From Bacteriovoracaceae bacterium (GTDB lineage Bacteria; Bdellovibrionota; Bacteriovoracia; Bacteriovoracales; Bacteriovoracaceae), in contig JAGSHJ010000102.1 of the NCBI GenBank assembly GCA_023954595.1, positions 1 to 9,060 of the forward strand: a stretch of DNA of 9,060 nucleotides, in the 5' to 3' direction. Both the position numbers and the translations under genes were made by a program. The notes under the pieces are model-generated. The model saw only the letters and a list, made by a program, of their open reading frames with translations. It was not told the DNA's origin and did no database searches. How positions within the stretch are numbered: the first letter of the stretch is position 1; the number at the start of each line of letters is the position of its first letter. Shown here one piece after another: positions 1-6,172 of the stretch.

Positions 1-539
1 GTAATCTCTTTGAGTCCTAAGTCCTTTGGGATTGCGGGAATCACTGAGATGCGGCGAACGGTTTCAATGGCAGATTCATCAAGAGGTCGTTTTCCTGAAG
101 ACTTTGTAATTTGTAACTCTTTGAGTTTATTAGGATATTCAATCTTAAAGCTTATCTTAGAGGTACCAACAAGGTTCAACCTCGAAGCGAGCGGTTTCTT
201 AAATTTATTCTTTAAAATAAGCTCTCTTATCTCACCTAAGTACTTAGCAAGCATTGCATCACTGCCACTCTCCTTATTGGATTCTGAACGATCTTCTACC
301 CTGGCCTGTCCATCAACCGGTTTTCTCTGCTTATGCCTGGTCTTCTTGCCTTGGGCCTTCAATGGTGACTTTTTTATTTTCTCTTGAATTACTAAACGGG
401 CCTTAATTGAGTTTTTGCCAGTATGCGTGGAAAAGCTAGATGACTCTAAGTCATCAGACAGATCGAACTTAGCTGTGCCAAATAAAAGCATCAGGTGAAG
501 AACAAGAGAAATGGAGAAAAAAATAAAGAATTTTGTCAC
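1..539 (-). CDS. TonB-family energy transducer, GTG start, C-terminus cut by window edge
   Basis: The minus strand from 539 to the window edge is open for 179 codons. Residues 4-22 form one hydrophobic anchor, and within it is Ser11-x3-His15, the same spacing as the functional Ser/His pair in the TonB transmembrane helix. A basic, Lys/Arg-rich linker (about 45-95) follows, as expected for a periplasm-spanning stretch. Residues 98-179 match the TonB C-terminal domain: YLGEIRELI, then a strand region, then SSGKRPLDESAIETVRR, then an IPAIP segment. The family couples the proton motive force, through ExbB/ExbD, to outer-membrane transport; paralogues serve other envelope machines. I expect only about 10-20 residues to be missing. 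The start is GTG at 539 because an in-frame TAA lies just upstream and the next ATG is inside the anchor. A GAGGG Shine-Dalgarno sequence sits about 12 bases upstream, rather far. No exbB/exbD is visible here, so its partners are unknown. Confidence 0.8.
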   Translation of the reverse strand, partial: MTKFFIFFSISLVLHLMLLFGTAKFDLSDDLESSSFSTHTGKNSIKARLVIQEKIKKSPLKAQGKKTRHKQRKPVDGQARVEDRSESNKESGSDAMLAKYLGEIRELILKNKFKKPLASRLNLVGTSKISFKIEYPNKLKELQITKSSGKRPLDESAIETVRRISVIPAIPKDLGLKEI

Positions 540-680
540 ACTCGTACATTACCCTCATATTTGTCACGCGTAAATCCGTTTCAACGCCTATGTCTCTTGA
601 TATTAAAAGGATAACTCAAACTCCCTTTGGGCATGGAACTCTTCGGTGGAACTTGATAAGCTTTTAACAAGTTTGAAAAC

Positions 681-685
681 AAGGA
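681..685 (+). promoter_or_regulatory. Ribosome binding site AAGGA that sets the start at 691
   Basis: AAGGA stands 5 bases before the ATG at 691. The in-frame GTG at 646 has only a weak GGA upstream. This favours the shorter protein, whose first residues are also the expected first beta strand. Confidence 0.55.
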
Positions 686-690
686 CATAT

Positions 691-990
691 ATGCATGAAA
701 TCATAGTAGGACTGTGGGTTAAGAATAATACTGGGTACTCGAATTACCGAGATGAAATGACACCAATCTTAGTTAATGAATACGGCGGTGGCTTTAGGTA
801 TGATTTTGAAGTTTCAAAGGTATTAAAGAATGAAGAGAACCGACCAATTAATAGAGTATTTGCTATTTTTTTCAAAGACGCATCAAACATGGATAAATTC
901 TTTAAGGATTCAAGATACATCGAGATAAAGAACAAGTACTTCGAAAGCTCAGTTGAACACACGACCATTATCTCTGAATACGATAGATAA
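691..990 (+). CDS. DUF1330-like small protein (dimeric alpha/beta barrel)
   Basis: This 99-residue cytoplasmic protein has the layout of DUF1330 proteins in the dimeric alpha/beta-barrel superfamily: a first strand (HEIIVGLWV), a helix with YRDEMTPILVNEYGG, the Gly-Gly turn followed by strand FRYDFEV, then strand NRVFAIFF, a helix with FFKDSRYIEIKNKY, and a last strand near TTIIS. Family members are usually 90-105 residues, which fits. No biochemical function is established for most of the family, and the C-terminal Arg-rich motif of typical members is not obvious, so membership is by fold pattern. I chose ATG 691 for its AAGGA ribosome binding site; a GTG at 646 in the same frame would add 15 residues. 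It is divergent from the TonB-like gene, with about 150 bases between them, and is followed by a separately promoted gene, so it is probably monocistronic. Confidence 0.65.
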   Translation: MHEIIVGLWVKNNTGYSNYRDEMTPILVNEYGGGFRYDFEVSKVLKNEENRPINRVFAIFFKDASNMDKFFKDSRYIEIKNKYFESSVEHTTIISEYDR

Positions 991-1051
991 AGTGTCTGTA
1001 TTCTAGTACTTACCATCATTTTAGTCGCTTCAGGCCTACAGGTGTTAAATG

Positions 1052-1080
1052 TTGACCAGTACTATTTGTGGGGGTATGTT
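1052..1080 (+). promoter_or_regulatory. Sigma-70-type promoter for the 74-residue gene
   Basis: TTGACC (1052-1057) and TATGTT (1075-1080) are separated by exactly 17 bases. Transcription would start near 1087, giving a leader of about 25 bases before the ATG at 1112. Of the promoter candidates in the window this has the best -35 box and ideal spacing. Confidence 0.5.
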
Positions 1081-1111
1081 CACTTTCTCAATCTTCAAGA
1101 ATGGATAGAAA

Positions 1112-1336
1112 ATGGCAAATATTAGACTTAAATCAATTGATGAACTAGAAACTTGGAATGGCAAGGAGCTTAGAAAGCTTCGTATCACCATCAAAAATAG
1201 AATTGAAGGCTTTAAGGCAAAAGCCAAAGCAAAAGAACTTCCTGCAAGCCACCCACTAAACGGAATGGGAATTGAGGAATGTCAGTCACTTCTTACAAAA
1301 GTATTAAAAGCAGAAAAAACTCTTTATAAGGACTAA
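1112..1336 (+). CDS. Small basic hypothetical protein, 74 residues
   Basis: I do not recognise a family. The protein is lysine-rich and largely helical in character: ELETWNGKELRKLRITIKNRIEGF, an Ala/Lys run (KAKAKAKEL), a short break with Pro-Ala-Ser-His-Pro around residues 44-48, then a second helix with EECQSLLTKVLKAEKTL. There is no signal peptide or membrane segment, so it should be cytoplasmic. Its base composition and amphipathic helices look like real coding sequence, and it has its own promoter (TTGACC-17-TATGTT) and a hairpin over its stop codon. It is therefore a complete single-gene unit. A weak GGA lies 6 bases before the ATG. A nucleic-acid-binding or helical-bundle role is possible from the charge, but this is not shown. 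Confidence 0.6.
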   Translation: MANIRLKSIDELETWNGKELRKLRITIKNRIEGFKAKAKAKELPASHPLNGMGIEECQSLLTKVLKAEKTLYKD

Positions 1337-1352
1337 TTTATAATTAGTCCTT
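1328..1352. terminator. Perfect 11-bp inverted repeat between convergent genes
   Basis: AAGGACTAATT and AATTAGTCCTT pair perfectly around a 3-base loop. The hairpin contains the TAA stop (1334-1336) of the plus-strand gene and ends 5 bases before the stop of the minus-strand lipoprotein gene at 1357. On the minus strand it is followed shortly by a run of six T. It probably works as a bidirectional terminator, better on the minus strand; the stem is AT-rich. Confidence 0.6.
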
Positions 1353-1356
1353 CCCT

Positions 1357-2808
1357 CTAAAACCCCTTAGTTCCATATGGACTAAACTTGAAGTGGAAGT
1401 CTGATCTTCTTTTATCCACTACTGCATCTCTTATTCTATAGGCCTCTAAAACTTTATACATCTCTTTAAAACTCAACGGCTTAGTTTTAAGCTCTTGTGC
1501 TTTTTCAAGTTCAAGATACAGAACGTCTGCCACATCTTCTAAGGCAAGAAAGGTATTCATAATCTCAGGCGACATGTTAGTAGGAAAATCATTTACAAGT
1601 CCAAGCTGCGTTCTCACAACTGGTGTTCTTCGCATAAGCCAAGCTGCATAGCTCTTCATACTCATGACAAAGCTAGGTTTTAGAGAATAGTTTCTCTGCT
1701 CCATCCATTCAAACATCTTTGTAAGGGCGGCATCTTGCATTCTACTTTGTCTTAAATAATTTGGATTTCTCCACTCGGCAACTAATTCAAACCTTGGGTC
1801 AAATTCTAAATCTCCTGGTGCGAAGGTATTGAACTCCAGGTAATTGTCCTTATTGATTCCGATACCTAATTTATTTAGAAAAGGTATCGCCCCTGGATTA
1901 AACTTGGTTTTAGTAATTGGAACATCAATTCCAGCACCTTTTAGGAAGCCGTCATAAACGACCTCAGAGCAGAAGTATCTTTTTGAGTCCTTATAATCCA
2001 TGCCAAAGTCGTACTGAATATTTGTTCCGGTTTTTTCAAGATGTTCATTGACCTTTTTTGCAGCAAAGCTTGCTGCACGATGCGCAAACTCTGCGTCTTT
2101 AAACCTTAGGACAACTTCTCTAGAATTATCCTGATCGATATGAGCATCGATCTCCTCAACGACAGAGCCAATTTCGATATGTGCCTCAACGGTGTAGAGT
2201 TTATTTGCTTCATCTCTGTAGACAAAACTAATATGAGAGAATTGAGCGTCACTTTTTCCAATTCGAGCAATTGCTGCAGAGGAGTACGCTTTACCTCTAG
2301 ATAGAATGACATCTCCTGCTTGGAGATCATCATAATTTTTAAATTCAAAGTTTCGATTTTTTAAAAAGTATGAACCATTGCCCGTTAATGGAGTGTAGGC
2401 CTTCTCACCGTCTTTATATTCTATTAGGTAATCTTCAAAATATCTTAAGGCCAAGGTAAGATTCCTTACGGCCGAGAAACATTTCTCAGAGGCCTCAGCT
2501 CCGGGCTGAAAGTCTGCGAGATGTTTCTTTATATGAAGTCTTGAATTAAATGATTTCTCTATCATAAAATCAATTTGATCTGCAGAGTAGCCTGAGACCT
2601 TCAGATCGATTATTCCAAGGTCGAAAAAGTCATCAAAATACTTTGTGGCATCTCTATAGCATTCCATATTTCCAGTTACACCTACTTTAGAAGCTTGTTC
2701 TATTTGTGTAATTGTCTGGAGCAAGTCCTTCTCACTAGCAATTTTTCTGCTAGAAGTGTTTTGACATGAAACGGCCAACGCCATGATCGGTAGTAAAATT
2801 CTTTTCAT
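1357..2808 (-). CDS. Lipoprotein with YiiX-like permuted papain (NlpC/P60-superfamily) domain
   Basis: Residues 1-14 are a short signal peptide ending LAVS before Cys15, a slightly relaxed lipobox, so the protein is probably lipid-anchored and faces the periplasm or outer membrane. The middle part has the order of a circularly permuted papain-like YiiX/YebB domain: GDVI at 165-168, FSHISFVY with His192 as general base, VEAH with Glu208 as third polar residue, and YFCSEVVYDGF with Cys280 as nucleophile. Such enzymes are amidases or acyl-hydrolases acting on peptidoglycan peptides or lipids; the substrate here is unknown. Two extra parts are unusual: about 145 residues before the domain and about 180 after it, mostly helical, which make the protein 483 residues against roughly 200 for simple YiiX proteins. 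A GAGGTGA ribosome binding site (2812-2818) supports the start. It is divergent from the DJ-1/PfpI-like gene. Confidence 0.72.
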   Translation of the reverse strand: MKRILLPIMALAVSCQNTSSRKIASEKDLLQTITQIEQASKVGVTGNMECYRDATKYFDDFFDLGIIDLKVSGYSADQIDFMIEKSFNSRLHIKKHLADFQPGAEASEKCFSAVRNLTLALRYFEDYLIEYKDGEKAYTPLTGNGSYFLKNRNFEFKNYDDLQAGDVILSRGKAYSSAAIARIGKSDAQFSHISFVYRDEANKLYTVEAHIEIGSVVEEIDAHIDQDNSREVVLRFKDAEFAHRAASFAAKKVNEHLEKTGTNIQYDFGMDYKDSKRYFCSEVVYDGFLKGAGIDVPITKTKFNPGAIPFLNKLGIGINKDNYLEFNTFAPGDLEFDPRFELVAEWRNPNYLRQSRMQDAALTKMFEWMEQRNYSLKPSFVMSMKSYAAWLMRRTPVVRTQLGLVNDFPTNMSPEIMNTFLALEDVADVLYLELEKAQELKTKPLSFKEMYKVLEAYRIRDAVVDKRRSDFHFKFSPYGTKGF

Positions 2809-2836
2809 TATTCACCTCGAAATTCTTATCGGCAGG

Positions 2837-2865
2837 GTTTTAGAAAACACAACCAAAAAGATCAA
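2837..2865 (-). promoter_or_regulatory. Candidate promoter of the lipoprotein gene
   Basis: On the minus strand TTGATC (2865-2860) and TAAAAC (2842-2837) are 17 bases apart. Transcription would begin near 2830, leaving a leader of about 22 bases that carries the GAGGTGA site. The -10 box is only a fair match, so this is tentative. Confidence 0.35.
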
Positions 2866-2952
2866 CTACCCTACAAAAAACGAGCACTTACACACCTAAA
2901 CATGGCCTAGACGACAAGGACTTAATGAATAACTGATACTAAGATTAGGGTC

Positions 2953-3696
2953 ATGAGAGTATTGATTCCCCTTCCAAGTAAAGATTTTGACCCAACAGAG
3001 GTGGCGACTGCTTGGAGTATTCTGCGCTCTGGTTGTGAAATTGTTTTTGCGACTCCAGATGGAATTAGAGCAACTGCAGACCAAAGAATGATAACAGGAG
3101 AAGGGCTTGGTATTTTATCTCCACTTATAAGAGCGAATAAGAAGAATCTTCGATCCTTTAGTCATCTTCAAGACATGGAATACTTCCACCATCCAATTAG
3201 TTACCAAGATGCTGCGAAGCTAGACTTCGACGGCATCCTACTGTGTGGAGGTCATGCTCCAGGAATTAAAGAATATCTTGAGTCAGAAGAGCTTCAAGAG
3301 ATCATCTCTAATCATATGTCGAAATCAAAACCTATAGCGGCCATATGTTATGCACTCATATTGCTCTCAAGAGCTAGAGACAATCAGGGACTCTCAGTCA
3401 TTCATGAAAAAAAGGTTACTTGCCTTCCTAGGTTTAACGAAATTTTATCGCATGAAATAACAAAGAAGCGTCTGGGTAATTACTTTAAAGTCTATCCTCA
3501 AACAACTATAGAAGATGAAGTAGTAGCAGCTCTAGCAGACAGGAAGCAGCTGCGAACAGGACCACCGATAGCATTAAAAGATTCATTAAAAAGATTGTGG
3601 GCTGGATTTGTAGTCAAAGATGGAAATTTGGTCACTGCAAGGTGGGCTGGTGATGCCCACCGATTAGCAATGACTTTTAAAGAGCTATTAGTCTAG
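2953..3696 (+). CDS. DJ-1/PfpI-superfamily (class I glutamine-amidotransferase-like) protein
   Basis: The 247-residue protein has the DJ-1/PfpI fold signature. It starts with strand MRVLIPLP, then Glu16 in the position of the conserved acidic residue that contacts the nucleophile, a CGGHAPG turn at 98-104, and the nucleophile elbow AAICYA with Cys132. The tail VKDGNLVTARWAGDAHRLAMTF is the usual 'DGNLvTgr.p..a' ending. Members include glyoxalase III/Hsp31-like enzymes, deglycase-type stress proteins and oxidative sensors. The residue after the cysteine is Tyr133, not the His found in Hsp31 and PfpI enzymes or the Ala/Gly of DJ-1 types, so a standard Cys-His dyad at that point is absent and activity should not be assumed. 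An AGGG lies very near the ATG. Its last 9 bases overlap the end of the opposite gene. It is divergent from the lipoprotein gene. Confidence 0.75.
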   Translation: MRVLIPLPSKDFDPTEVATAWSILRSGCEIVFATPDGIRATADQRMITGEGLGILSPLIRANKKNLRSFSHLQDMEYFHHPISYQDAAKLDFDGILLCGGHAPGIKEYLESEELQEIISNHMSKSKPIAAICYALILLSRARDNQGLSVIHEKKVTCLPRFNEILSHEITKKRLGNYFKVYPQTTIEDEVVAALADRKQLRTGPPIALKDSLKRLWAGFVVKDGNLVTARWAGDAHRLAMTFKELLV

Positions 3697-4125
3697 AATT
3701 TCAAGATTAAGGAAAGAAAGCTTTCGTTGCTTTACCCAAAAGCTGTCATCAATTTCTACGGTTTTGTTAACTATATTCAAGTAACAATTTCCAGTCTTGT
3801 TCCAGTAAAGCTTCTTAAATCTCCAAACTCCACGTAGTTGGCCAACTGCACATACTACATCGCCATTTTCGCCTTTGTAGATGATTTCGTTATCTGAATA
3901 AACAAGGTTCTTAACTTTGATTCTATCAATTGTAGAAGTATCATCATCATCCCAGTCCCATGCTTCCTCAACTGATTCAATCTCTACCCATGCTCTATCA
4001 AGTTCAGGGTTTGCATTGAATTCCATGTAGTAGCTATCAAAGTCTAGGTAGAAGTCTTTTCTTAAGGTAATAGTTTCGCCAAATACTGAAGTTGCTAGGA
4101 TTGCTAGTGCAATTAAAGTTTTCAT
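3688..4125 (-). CDS. Small secreted acidic hypothetical protein
   Basis: I do not recognise a family. Residues 1-16 are a clear signal peptide (KTLIALAILATSVFG) with cleavage likely before ETITL, giving a periplasmic or exported protein of about 129 residues. It is rich in Asp, Glu and aromatic residues, with a striking acidic patch EEAWDWDDDDTSTID at about 53-67. Two cysteines, Cys92 and Cys114, could form a disulphide. Alternating hydrophobic stretches suggest a mostly beta protein. The acidic patch could bind calcium or another cation, but this is only a guess. A GGAG ribosome binding site sits 5 bases before the ATG. The gene ends inside the tail of the convergent DJ-1/PfpI-like gene (9-base overlap) and no separate terminator is seen there. 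The upstream region holds a cluster of 11-bp repeats. Confidence 0.68.
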   Translation of the reverse strand: MKTLIALAILATSVFGETITLRKDFYLDFDSYYMEFNANPELDRAWVEIESVEEAWDWDDDDTSTIDRIKVKNLVYSDNEIIYKGENGDVVCAVGQLRGVWRFKKLYWNKTGNCYLNIVNKTVEIDDSFWVKQRKLSFLNLEILD

Positions 4126-4140
4126 TATTACTCCGTTTGT

Positions 4141-4219
4141 TTTGTGTTAGGCGCAAACTAGAAAACTTCTCCCGAGATTACAAGTCCACTATTGATTCCT
4201 AACACAAACCTAACAAAAG
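4141..4219. repeat. Three copies of an 11-bp motif, operator-like
   Basis: TTTGTGTTAGG at 4141-4151 is the exact inverse of CCTAACACAAA at 4198-4208, 46 bases apart. Directly next to the second copy, CCTAACAAAAG (4209-4219) matches it at 9 of 11 positions, so the two sit in tandem with an 11-base period, about one helical turn. The cluster lies between the start of the secreted-protein gene and the end of the M14 gene. It could bind a regulator, or the 11-bp arms could pair in a transcript just upstream of the GGAG site. Confidence 0.5.
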
Positions 4220-4239
4220 TCTAAAAAACTTCCATATTT

Positions 4240-5259
4240 TCAGTCAATATCAGCTTGAGGGTAGATAAACCCTCGTTTTTTAAGCTCTCTTTTATTTAAC
4301 CTCTCAACTGTAGCGAGGTGGAGAATGGCCTCTCCAAGGGTAACTAATGGGAGGTTGTTAACACCTATTACAATCCCATCCTCAGGGCTTGTAATCTCTA
4401 TTTCAACGTCTCCTAATAGGTCTAGGATCAAGCCCACAACTTGGCCTTTTTTGACATAGGTTCCAAGTTGAACGCCCATGCGAACGGTTCCGCTATTAGG
4501 CGCTCGTAACCAGAAACTATCTTTTGCAACAATTGATTCGTATTTGGTATTTTCTACCTTTTCGTCCTCTATCATCCCAATATTGGACATAGCCTGCAAT
4601 GTGCCTCTAACTCCCATTGAAATAACGTCACTTTCAAAGCGAAGTGCTTCGCCACCTTCAAAAAGAAGAATATTAACCTTCTTACTTCTGGCAGCTTCTC
4701 TTAAGGAGCCATCTCTCATGCTTGAATCTATGATAATTGGAGCATTAAAAGAGCTCGCAAAATCCATAGTGGCCTTATTATCTAGAGATGCCCTAATCTG
4801 TGGAAAGTTTGATCTGTGAATTGCTCCTGTATGAAAGTCGATTCCATGTGTACATTTGGAGACGATCTCTCTCATAAATAGATGTGCAATTCTTCCCGCC
4901 AGACTTCCGTGCTTTGATCCTGGAAAGGATCTATTTAGGTCTCTTCTATCTGGTAGGTATCGAGACTTATTTTGAAAGCCAAAGATATTAACAACAGGCA
5001 AGGCTATCAAAGTACCCTTGATATCATCAACTAATGGAGACTTGATTATTTCACGAATAATCTCAACCCCGTTTATTTCATCACCGTGAAGGGCCGCAGA
5101 TAAAAACATCACAGGCCCATCTTTTTTACCTCTAATAACATGCACTGGAATTTCTAGTGCGGTAAAGTCATATAGTTCCGCAACTGGAAGCATTACAGTT
5201 TTTCGCTCTCCAGGAGCGATTTTAGTTCCATTAATTGCGAACTGTTTTTTTCTTGGCAA
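4240..5259 (-). CDS. Succinylglutamate desuccinylase/aspartoacylase-family (M14) zinc hydrolase
   Basis: This 339-residue cytoplasmic protein carries the AstE/AspA signature of the M14 metallo-carboxypeptidase fold. Zinc ligands are His58 and Glu61 in HGDE and His143 in IDFHTG. DLNRSFPG at 107-114 matches the substrate-binding motif, and Glu201 in LLFEGGE is the expected catalytic glutamate. Residues about 253-317 are a small barrel-sandwich domain (GTYVKKGQVVG, SPEDGIVIGV) like that at the end of aspartoacylases. Family enzymes cleave amide bonds of N-acyl amino acids; no arginine-catabolism genes are nearby, so AstE itself is unlikely. The start is TTG at 5259, 4 bases after the rimK stop, with an AGGGG site overlapping the end of rimK; no earlier start exists in frame before rimK's stop region. 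It is the last gene of the rimB-like/rimK operon, so a role in processing glutamyl tails is suggested by context only. Confidence 0.82.
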   Translation of the reverse strand: MPRKKQFAINGTKIAPGERKTVMLPVAELYDFTALEIPVHVIRGKKDGPVMFLSAALHGDEINGVEIIREIIKSPLVDDIKGTLIALPVVNIFGFQNKSRYLPDRRDLNRSFPGSKHGSLAGRIAHLFMREIVSKCTHGIDFHTGAIHRSNFPQIRASLDNKATMDFASSFNAPIIIDSSMRDGSLREAARSKKVNILLFEGGEALRFESDVISMGVRGTLQAMSNIGMIEDEKVENTKYESIVAKDSFWLRAPNSGTVRMGVQLGTYVKKGQVVGLILDLLGDVEIEITSPEDGIVIGVNNLPLVTLGEAILHLATVERLNKRELKKRGFIYPQADID

Positions 5260-5263
5260 CGTT

Positions 5264-6172
5264 TTACCCCTTGCTATCTTCGCGATTAGTTTTTGGTTTC
5301 GCGAGTGACTTTTCTACAAATTCAACGACAAGACCAGCAATGTCCTTGCCTGTCGCTTTTTCAATCCCTTCAAGTCCTGGAGACGAATTCACCTCAAGGA
5401 TTAATGGACCTCTTTTACTTCTTAAAATATCAACTCCAGAGATATTTAATCCCATGGCCTTGGAGGCCTTAACCGCCATTGCTCTTTCTTGTGGAGTAAT
5501 TTTTACTTTTTCTGCAAATCCACCTTGGTGCAGGTTGGATCTAAACTCCCCTTCAGCACCTTGTCTTTTCATTGAAGCAACAACCTTGTCTCCGATAACA
5601 AAACAACGAATGTCAGCTCCTCCAGCTTCTTCAATATACTCTTGTACCAAGAAGTTGGAATTAAGGTTTCTAAGCATTTCAATAACACTTTTTGCAGTCT
5701 TTTTATTTTCTACTAATAGAACACCCTTACCTTGAGTACTTTCCAAAATTTTAATTACACAAGGTGGTCCTCCGACTAGGGAGATCATGTCCTCTGTCAT
5801 CTGAGCAGACTTTGCAAAGCCAGTTACAGGCATTCCAATTCCCTTTCGTGACATAACTTGCAGACTTCTAAGCTTGTCTCTTGATCTCAAAATCGCCTGA
5901 GAACTATTAACAGCATAAACTTGTGCCATTTCAAATTGCCTTAACACGGCCGTGCCGTAAAAAGTGATCGATGCCCCCACTCTAGGAATTACCGCTTCGT
6001 AATGATCCAGAACTCTATCTTTCATATGCACTTTTGGCATTGTAGAGGCAATGTTCATGTAACAATGCATGGGATTGATAACTTCAACTGTATGTCCCCT
6101 CTCTTGAGCGGCCTCAACTAATCTTTTTGTCGAATATAGTTTTGGTCCCTGAGATAGTATCGCCAAATTCAC
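5264..6172 (-). CDS. rimK: RimK, ribosomal protein S6 glutamate ligase
   Basis: RimK is an ATP-grasp ligase that adds glutamates to the C-terminus of ribosomal protein S6, and can make poly-alpha-glutamate. The 302-residue length is almost that of E. coli RimK (300) and residues align without visible gaps over most of the chain: LAILS and CYMNI near the N-terminus, VIPRVGASITFYGTAVLRQFEM at about 61-82, the ATP-binding Lys141 with the STQGKGV loop, the VQEYIEEAGGADIRC strand, Arg203, RSNLHQGG, and the metal-binding Asp248, Glu260 and Asn262 in GVDIL and EVNSSPGLEGIE. All key residues are present, so it should be active. The start is GTG at 6172 with an AAGGAG site; the GTGA overlaps the stop of the upstream RimB-like gene by 4 bases, which implies coupled translation. 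Only the last dozen residues diverge. Confidence 0.95.
   Translation of the reverse strand: MNLAILSQGPKLYSTKRLVEAAQERGHTVEVINPMHCYMNIASTMPKVHMKDRVLDHYEAVIPRVGASITFYGTAVLRQFEMAQVYAVNSSQAILRSRDKLRSLQVMSRKGIGMPVTGFAKSAQMTEDMISLVGGPPCVIKILESTQGKGVLLVENKKTAKSVIEMLRNLNSNFLVQEYIEEAGGADIRCFVIGDKVVASMKRQGAEGEFRSNLHQGGFAEKVKITPQERAMAVKASKAMGLNISGVDILRSKRGPLILEVNSSPGLEGIEKATGKDIAGLVVEFVEKSLAKPKTNREDSKG

Noticed and set aside
10..387. Open frame on the plus strand, 125 residues
   Set aside because: It is antisense to the TonB-family gene, whose anchor and C-terminal domain are clear on the minus strand.
646..690. GTG start adding 15 residues to the DUF1330-like protein
   Set aside because: The ATG at 691 has a far better ribosome binding site and begins at the expected first strand; the GTG stays possible.
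2106..2348. Minus-strand frame of 80 residues inside the lipoprotein gene
   Set aside because: Shifted-frame shadow of the catalytic domain region, no ribosome site or family likeness.
4478..4819. Plus-strand frame of 113 residues
   Set aside because: Antisense to the M14 hydrolase gene with its zinc-site motifs.
4240..5259. True AstE of arginine catabolism
   Set aside because: No astA-D genes are near and the gene is in an operon with rimK, so only the family name is justified.
5235..5735. Plus-strand frame of 166 residues
   Set aside because: Antisense to rimK, which is unmistakable on the minus strand.
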